From: Opitutales bacterium | Lineage (GTDB): Bacteria; Verrucomicrobiota; Verrucomicrobiia; Opitutales; Oceanipulchritudinaceae | Assembly: GCA_020831585.1 (NCBI GenBank) | Contig: JAFIGE010000024.1 | Span: forward strand, 1-47,422 | Reading direction: 5' to 3' | DNA length: 47,422 nucleotides | In this document: positions 42,242 through 47,422 of the stretch, piece by piece | Layout: the number at the start of each line of letters is the position of its first letter | Position numbering within the stretch: the stretch's first letter is position 1 | Position numbers and translations under genes: made by a program | Notes under the pieces: generated by a model | The model's database searches: none | What the model saw: the letters and a program-made list of their open reading frames with translations, nothing else | Told to the model about the DNA's origin: nothing

Positions 42242-43633
42242 CTACTTCAGCTCGTCGGCGAGATCTTCGAGCGGATAGCTCCAGATTTCGCTCAGGGTGG
42301 GGTGATACCAGTGGACTTTCAGGAGATCGGCGGGTTTAGCCCCGAGCGCCACGGCCACCGCCATGGAATGGATGAGTTCGCCACCATCTTTCCCCACGCA
42401 CTCGGCTCCGACCAACTTACCTGTCTTGCGGTCGGCCCAGGCGCGCACGTAGCCCGCTTTGGCCTCCATCACGATGGATTTGCCGTGGTCGTCGAAGGGA
42501 AACTCTGCAATGGCGAGATCCATGCCCGCCTCCTTGGCCTCGGCCAGCGGCAGGCCCGCCTCCGCCACCTGAGGGTCCGTGAAAATTACGCTCGTGCGGA
42601 TGCCGTAATTGACAGGTTGCGTAGGCAGCCCGAGGGCATGGCAGGCCGCCACTTCACCCTGCATGATGGCGATGTGCACGATTTCGTAGGGCCCGGCGAC
42701 GTCTCCGGCGGCGTAGATGCGCGGGTTGGTGGACTGCTGGTAGTCGTTTGTCTCGATTTGCCCGCCGGGTGTCTGTCGCACCCCCGCCGCATCCAGATCG
42801 AGACCACCGACGTTGGGCTCGCGCCCGAGGGCATTGAAGATGTGCGCGCCTCTCGCCGTGTGCTTTTCTCCCGCGTGCTCAAAGCTCACGACAAACTCAC
42901 CCGTTGCCGCATCGTGTTCGATGCCGCTGATGCGGGTGCCCGTGTAGAGGTCCATGCCCTCTTTGCGGAAAACGTCTTCAATGGTCTGAGATGCCTTGGG
43001 TGAAGCTTCTTTGAGGATATGGGGGCTGCGTTGGATCTGGGTCACCCGCACACCCAGGCGCAGGAGGTATTGCGCGAGTTCACAGGCCACCACCCCGCCC
43101 CCGAGCACGATGAGCGATTCCGGCAGGTGATCCAGTTCCAGAATGTCGTCGCTTGTCCAGGGCTTTGCTTCGCGCAGGCCGGGAATGGCGGGAAACTGCG
43201 GTTGCGAGCCCGTGGCGATGACAAAGTGATCGGCCGTGAGGGTGCGCCCGCTGTCCGCGAGGCGAAGGGTCTGCGCATCGAGGAAGCTCGCCCGTTCGCG
43301 GAAGAGGGAAAAGCGGTCGGATTCCAACTGGCCCGCCCGATACTCCTGAAACTCCGCCACCATGCGCCGCTTCCGCTCGCGCAAAGCGGGCATATCCACG
43401 CGCGCTTCCGGAATCTTGAGACCGAAGAGAGGGGCGTTTTGCGCCAGGTGAAGCACTTCCGCCGAGTAGATGACTGTTTTCGAGGGCATGCATCCCCGCA
43501 GAATGCACAGGCCGCCCAGTTCCTCCGCCGAGTCGACGATAGCCACCCGCTGGCGGGCCGTGCGGGCGGTGCGGGCGGCGGCAAATCCGGCGCTTCCGCC
43601 TCCGAGGACGATGAAATCAAAGTGCTCTGTCAT
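42242..43633 (-). CDS. Pyridine nucleotide-disulfide oxidoreductase (dihydrolipoyl dehydrogenase/mercuric reductase-like)
   Basis: The 463-residue flavoprotein has FIVLGGGSAGFAAA (FAD), the redox disulfide C43/C48 in GGLCILRGCMPSK, the NAD(P) motif VLGGGVVACELAQYL, IYAAGDVAGP, and a C-terminal H444/E449 in YHPTLSEI. It is clearly related to Lpd at 31620 but diverged, with 'CILRGC' in place of 'CLNWGC' and 'YHPTLSE' in place of 'HPTMSE', so it probably serves another substrate. It lacks the paired cysteines at the C-terminus and the heavy-metal domain of true MerA. The start at 43633 (MTEHFDFIVLG) drops ten unlikely residues. It is not next to any dehydrogenase complex. Confidence 0.87.
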   Translation of the reverse strand: MTEHFDFIVLGGGSAGFAAARTARTARQRVAIVDSAEELGGLCILRGCMPSKTVIYSAEVLHLAQNAPLFGLKIPEARVDMPALRERKRRMVAEFQEYRAGQLESDRFSLFRERASFLDAQTLRLADSGRTLTADHFVIATGSQPQFPAIPGLREAKPWTSDDILELDHLPESLIVLGGGVVACELAQYLLRLGVRVTQIQRSPHILKEASPKASQTIEDVFRKEGMDLYTGTRISGIEHDAATGEFVVSFEHAGEKHTARGAHIFNALGREPNVGGLDLDAAGVRQTPGGQIETNDYQQSTNPRIYAAGDVAGPYEIVHIAIMQGEVAACHALGLPTQPVNYGIRTSVIFTDPQVAEAGLPLAEAKEAGMDLAIAEFPFDDHGKSIVMEAKAGYVRAWADRKTGKLVGAECVGKDGGELIHSMAVAVALGAKPADLLKVHWYHPTLSEIWSYPLEDLADELK

Positions 43634-43666
43634 GGGGGGGAGCGTAGGTCGGCTGGCCCCCAACGG

Positions 43667-44557
43667 TCAATCTTTCGCCTTCGCCTTTTCCAACTGGTGG
43701 CGGATGGCCTGAAGCTCCGCCTGGTGCGCCTTGGTTGCTTCCGGGTAGGCCAGCGGCAGTTTCCGCAGGTTTTCCACAATCACATGCGAAATGAGCAGGC
43801 GGGCGTTGCGCTTGTCATCGGCCGGAATCACAAACCAGGGCGCGGCGGTCGTCGAGGTGTGGGTAAGGCATTCTTCGTAGACCCGCTGGAAGGTTTTCCA
43901 ACTGGAACGGCTCTCGATGTCCGCCTTGGTCAGTTTCCAGTTTTTATCGGTGTCGTCGATCCGGCTGAGGAAGCGCGCGCGCTGCTCCTCATAGGAAAGG
44001 TGAAGGAAGAATTTGAGGGTCACGGTGCCATTGCGGCGCAGATAGTCCTCAAAGTGGTTGATGTCCGCGTAGCGTTCCTCCCAAAAATTGGGCCGGTCGC
44101 GGCATTCGTCCGGCAGCCGCTGCGCATCGAGAATTTTTGGCTCGGCCTTCACAATGAGCACTTCCTCGTAGTAGGAGCGGTTGAAGATCCCGATGCGGCC
44201 ACGCTCCGGCGTGCGCTTGTGCACCCGCCAGAGAAAATCGTGGTCCAGCTCCTCGCTGCTCGGTTGTTTGAAGCTGAAGACCTGACAGCCCTGGGGATTC
44301 ACGCCCGAGAACACGTGCCGGATGGCCCCGTCCTTTCCCGCCGCATCCATCCCCTGGAAAATCAGGAGAAGGGCGTATTTGCCGTGGGCATACATCACCC
44401 GCTGCAGATCGGACAACTCGCTCACATGCTCTTCCAACAGGCCCTTGTAATGCTTTTTCGAGCTGTAGACGGATCTGATTTTGGTTTTTCGTTTGCTTAA
44501 GGAGAGAGGGGCACCGGGGGTGACGGCGAGGGTTTGCGGATCAAGGGGGATGTTCAT
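43667..44557 (-). CDS. Polyphosphate kinase 2 family enzyme
   Basis: The 296-residue PPK2-type kinase transfers phosphate between polyphosphate and nucleotides. It has Walker A GMDAAGKDG (69-77), the lid region with FNRSYYEEVL, and RPNFWEERYADINHFEDYL, all typical of the single-domain class that includes polyphosphate:AMP/ADP phosphotransferases. The preferred nucleotide cannot be told safely. Its ATG overlaps the stop of the P-type ATPase gene by 4 bp, so the two are translationally coupled. ppk1 lies elsewhere in the window, giving the cell a synthesising and a polyphosphate-using enzyme. Confidence 0.92.
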   Translation of the reverse strand: MNIPLDPQTLAVTPGAPLSLSKRKTKIRSVYSSKKHYKGLLEEHVSELSDLQRVMYAHGKYALLLIFQGMDAAGKDGAIRHVFSGVNPQGCQVFSFKQPSSEELDHDFLWRVHKRTPERGRIGIFNRSYYEEVLIVKAEPKILDAQRLPDECRDRPNFWEERYADINHFEDYLRRNGTVTLKFFLHLSYEEQRARFLSRIDDTDKNWKLTKADIESRSSWKTFQRVYEECLTHTSTTAAPWFVIPADDKRNARLLISHVIVENLRKLPLAYPEATKAHQAELQAIRHQLEKAKAKD

Positions 44558-47283
44558 GTTTTTGCCTGGTTGCGGGTGGGGTTGAGCGGATGGAAGTGCC
44601 GGTAAAAGGCCTTTTCAATTTCCGCGATGATGAAGACACCGAGACCGATGCCGAGAGGAATCAGCCAGTGGCGGCCCTCCAGGGGCCGGGAGCCGAAAGC
44701 GGTGTTCATGAAGGGGGCGTATACGAAGATCAGCTGCAGGATCGCCAGCACTCCCACCGCTCCCAGAGCCACGCGGTTGCGCCAAAGTCGCCCGCGCGGA
44801 AAACTCGCCTCCCGCAGATAGCGGCTGTTGAAGAGGTAAAAGACCTGGCCGGCGACGAGCACATTCACCGCGACGGTGCGGGCCAGTTCGAGGGGCATGC
44901 CGAGGCGCTTCTCAATAAGAAAGACGGTCACCGTGGCGGCCCCGATGAGGACCGAGATAAAGCCCATTCGCCAGATGAAGTAACCGCCGATGATGGGACT
45001 CCGGGGATCCCGTGGCGGACGTTTCATGAGACCGGGTTCCGAGGGCTCGAAAGCCAGAGCAAGGGCCAGGGTCACCGCTGTGACCATGTTCACCCAGAGG
45101 ATTTGCACAGGCGTGAGGGGCAGGGCAAAACCGGCGATAATCGCGACCAGGATGACGATGGCCTCCGCACCGTTTGTCGGGAGGATGAAGAGAATCGATT
45201 TGCGGAGGTTGTCGTAGATCTTGCGCCCCTCTTCCACCGCCAGCTCGATGGAAGCGAAATTGTCGTCCGCGAGGACGATTTCCGCAGCCTCTTTGGTGGC
45301 CTCGGTTCCTTTGATTCCCATCGCCACGCCCACATCCGCGCGCTTCAGGGCAGGGGCGTCGTTGACCCCGTCTCCCGTCATGGCCACCACTTCCCGCCGG
45401 GCCTGGAGGGCGCGCACGAGGCGAAGTTTGTGCTCCGGACTGGTCCGGGCGAAAATGTCGTTTGCCTGCGCCAGCTCTTCCAGCCGGGCATCGTCCGCCG
45501 CTTCCAGTTCGTCTCCCGTGACGGCGTGCTCCCCGTCGCCAATGCCCATTTCGAGGCCGATGGCTTTGGCTGTTTCCGCATGGTCTCCGGTGATCATTTT
45601 CACACGGATACCCGCCTCCTTGCAGATCTTGATCGCCTGGATCGCCTCCGGCCGCGGAGGATCAATGATGCCCGCGAGGCCCACAAAAATGAGGTCCCCG
45701 TCGAGGTCATCCGGAGAGAGGTCCGTGAGGCCCTCCGGCGCGGGTTTGTAGGCACCGGCGAGGACGCGCTGCCCCGACTGGGCGAGTTCGCGGATAGCCT
45801 CCTCCCAAAAGGCCCTATCGAGGTCTTCCGTCTCGCCATCGGGGCGCAGCTGCTTACCGCAACGATCGAGGAGCCGGTCGGGTGCCCCTTTCATGAAGAC
45901 ACCGCGTCCGCCACCGGGAAGGTCGTTGAGGGTGGCCATGAACTTCGATTCGGATTCAAAGGGCACCACGGCGATGCGCTCATAGGCGTCCGCCTCCGTT
46001 CCCGCCTTCAGCGCGAGGGTGCGCAACGCGCCTTCGGTGGGTTCGCCGTTGAGGATCCATTGGCCGCCGTCCTCGCGCACATCGGCATCATTGCACACCG
46101 CAAAAATTTCCAAGAGCCGCTGCACATCTCCCTGTTCGGTTAGATCCAGGGGGCTGCCCGATGGGTCCTGGATCTCCCCTTCGGGTGCGTAGCCGGTCCC
46201 CGCCACGGAAAAGCGGTCGCTACGGGTGCGCACGACGCGCACGGTCATTTCGTTGCGGGTGAGGGTACCGGTTTTATCTGAGCAGATGACCGTGACCGAG
46301 CCCAGCGTCTCCACCGCCGGGAGTTTCCGGGTGATGGCGTTGCGCCGGGCCATGCTCTGCACGCCAATCGCCAGCGTGATCGTGAGGATGGCCGGCAAAC
46401 CCTCGGGGATCGCTGCCACGGCAAACCCGATGGAGGCAAAAAACAGCTCGTCGAGGGTGTATTCATGAAAGACATACCCGAAGCCAAACATCCCCACCGC
46501 CATGAGGATAATGATGCCGGAAAGCACCTTTCCAAACCGGCGCATTTGGATCGTGAGGGGCGTATCCAGTTTCTCCACCTCCGCGATCATGGTGTTGATC
46601 TTGCCGATCTCGGTTTTCGATCCGGTGGCCACGACAACCCCCGCCCCCCGGCCTGCGGCCACAAGCGAACCCGAGAAGGCCATCCCCACGCGGTCGCCCA
46701 CGGGGGTCCCTTGCCCCACGGCTTCGGCCGATTTTTCCGCGGCCACCGACTCTCCGGTGAGGGCGGATTCCTCGATCCGCAGATTGGTTGCTTCGAGGAG
46801 GCGGATGTCGGCGGGCACACGGTCACCCGAGCGCAGGCGCACGTAGTCGCCCGGCACCAGGGTCGCCGCCTCCACTTCCTGCCACTCCCCGCTCCGGCGC
46901 GCCTGCGCGTGCAGGGAGAGCATCTTACGGATGCCTTCGAGGGCTTCCTCCGCTTTGCCCTCTTGGACGAACCCGATAATGGCATTGATCACCACGACCG
47001 CCAGGATCACGCCCGTATCAATCCAGTGCCCCAGCAGCGCCGTGATGATCGCAGCCCCAATCAGTATGTAGATCAGGACGTCGTGGAAGTGCTTGAAGAA
47101 ACGCTTGAGCAGGCCCTCCATCTCTGCTGCGGGGAGCTCATTCGGCCCCACCGTCTCCAGGCGCTTGACCGCCTCTTCTTCGGAAAGTCCCGTTCGCGCA
47201 GTACGCAATCCCTCCAGGACAGTTTCTTCCGGGAGCGTTTCCGGATCACGAATATCATACGACATAGGAGAGAGTTTCTCCAT
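44554..47283 (-). CDS. P-type cation-transporting ATPase (P2A, Ca2+-ATPase/PacL-like)
   Basis: The pump has about 909 residues. The phosphorylated Asp is in SDKTGTLT (~336), the TGES actuator motif is near 176, and PEGLPAILTITLA in helix 4 is the wording of P2-type Ca2+ or Na+/K+-like pumps rather than heavy-metal or Mg types. KGAPDRLL, TGDHAETA and TGDGVNDAPALKRADVGVAMG complete the nucleotide and hinge regions. Ten transmembrane helices fit the hydrophobic segments. The start at 47283 was chosen because AGAGG lies 6 nt upstream; TTG at 47301 and ATGs at 47289 and 47265 are alternatives. It is the first gene of an operon with the PPK2 kinase. The ion is inferred, not shown. Confidence 0.92.
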   Translation of the reverse strand: MEKLSPMSYDIRDPETLPEETVLEGLRTARTGLSEEEAVKRLETVGPNELPAAEMEGLLKRFFKHFHDVLIYILIGAAIITALLGHWIDTGVILAVVVINAIIGFVQEGKAEEALEGIRKMLSLHAQARRSGEWQEVEAATLVPGDYVRLRSGDRVPADIRLLEATNLRIEESALTGESVAAEKSAEAVGQGTPVGDRVGMAFSGSLVAAGRGAGVVVATGSKTEIGKINTMIAEVEKLDTPLTIQMRRFGKVLSGIIILMAVGMFGFGYVFHEYTLDELFFASIGFAVAAIPEGLPAILTITLAIGVQSMARRNAITRKLPAVETLGSVTVICSDKTGTLTRNEMTVRVVRTRSDRFSVAGTGYAPEGEIQDPSGSPLDLTEQGDVQRLLEIFAVCNDADVREDGGQWILNGEPTEGALRTLALKAGTEADAYERIAVVPFESESKFMATLNDLPGGGRGVFMKGAPDRLLDRCGKQLRPDGETEDLDRAFWEEAIRELAQSGQRVLAGAYKPAPEGLTDLSPDDLDGDLIFVGLAGIIDPPRPEAIQAIKICKEAGIRVKMITGDHAETAKAIGLEMGIGDGEHAVTGDELEAADDARLEELAQANDIFARTSPEHKLRLVRALQARREVVAMTGDGVNDAPALKRADVGVAMGIKGTEATKEAAEIVLADDNFASIELAVEEGRKIYDNLRKSILFILPTNGAEAIVILVAIIAGFALPLTPVQILWVNMVTAVTLALALAFEPSEPGLMKRPPRDPRSPIIGGYFIWRMGFISVLIGAATVTVFLIEKRLGMPLELARTVAVNVLVAGQVFYLFNSRYLREASFPRGRLWRNRVALGAVGVLAILQLIFVYAPFMNTAFGSRPLEGRHWLIPLGIGLGVFIIAEIEKAFYRHFHPLNPTRNQAKT

Positions 47284-47381
47284 TTCCATCCTCTTCGTCA
47301 ATGGAAGCTATTCCCCATATAATAATTTAAAAATCAAATTAAGCTTGACGCGAAGCGCATGGAGGGAAGAGGTTGGGATTC

Positions 47382-47422
47382 ATGAACTATGCGGTGAGGT
47401 TGAAGCGTTTGGTAGCGGGTCA
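47382..47422 (+). CDS. Possible start of a gene cut by the window edge
   Basis: An ATG at 47382 opens MNYAVRLKRLVAG and stays open to the window end. GGAAGAGG lies about 9 nt upstream of it. Thirteen codons are too few to identify the product. It would be divergent from the P-type ATPase gene. Confidence 0.25.
   Translation, partial: MNYAVRLKRLVAG

Noticed and set aside
42242-43633. Calling the second flavoenzyme mercuric reductase
   Set aside because: It lacks the C-terminal cysteine pair and the N-terminal metal-binding domain, and no mer genes are nearby.

Overview
This GC-rich 47.4-kb window looks chromosomal and most likely comes from a verrucomicrobial bacterium of the Opitutae type. 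The taxonomic inference rests on a PEP-CTERM-tailed exported protein, a neighbouring secreted protein resembling a family I associate with Verrucomicrobia, a sugar dehydrogenase with the C-terminal domain common in that phylum, and several REP-associated tyrosine transposases (RAYTs). It was not tested by any search. The outer-membrane beta-barrel protein, the lipoprotein and FabA fit a Gram-negative envelope.

Layout. 1-1.7 kb is a graveyard of broken mobile genes (an ISKra4-like transposase, a DUF4338-like fragment and the C-terminal end of a group II intron reverse transcriptase). It abuts a sugar isomerase that appears to have lost its C-terminus. A PQQ-type sugar dehydrogenase follows, then two decayed RAYT copies, yebC and ppk1. 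8.8-10.5 kb is a short operon for two exported proteins (the second PEP-CTERM), closed by a strong terminator. After a repeat-bearing intergenic region come ilvD, an intact RAYT, glpK-glpD, hisD, guaA with a coupled small exported protein, an outer-membrane protein with fabA, and an exported endonuclease/exonuclease/phosphatase-family protein.

24-31.5 kb is the most interesting part. It holds a second intact RAYT, an NtrC-type response regulator and its membrane histidine kinase, and a divergent Do/HtrA-type protease preceded by a sequence that matches a sigma-54 promoter well. Downstream of the protease are two nearly identical ~135-nt RNA elements about 474 bp apart. Each carries a GAAA-capped hairpin, a second hairpin, an intrinsic terminator stem with a compensatory base-pair change between the copies, and an 8-codon ORF ending in two Trp codons and a run of stops. 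The second copy is preceded by a decayed duplicate of the protease 3' end, so the flanks have drifted while the RNA core has not. I do not recognise this RNA and consider it the best candidate for something undescribed.

31.6-47.4 kb is mostly housekeeping: lpd with an unknown protein and an SGNH hydrolase, an ABC exporter, glmS-rlmB, glgC, a DUF3185 protein, a dCMP-deaminase-like enzyme, a YqgE-family protein, a second pyridine nucleotide-disulfide oxidoreductase, and a P-type ATPase translationally coupled to a PPK2 polyphosphate kinase. The window therefore holds both PPK1 and PPK2. The three intact RAYTs and at least two RAYT remnants are spread across the window, and most share the upstream signature TTCWGAA-N8/10-TTGMC.
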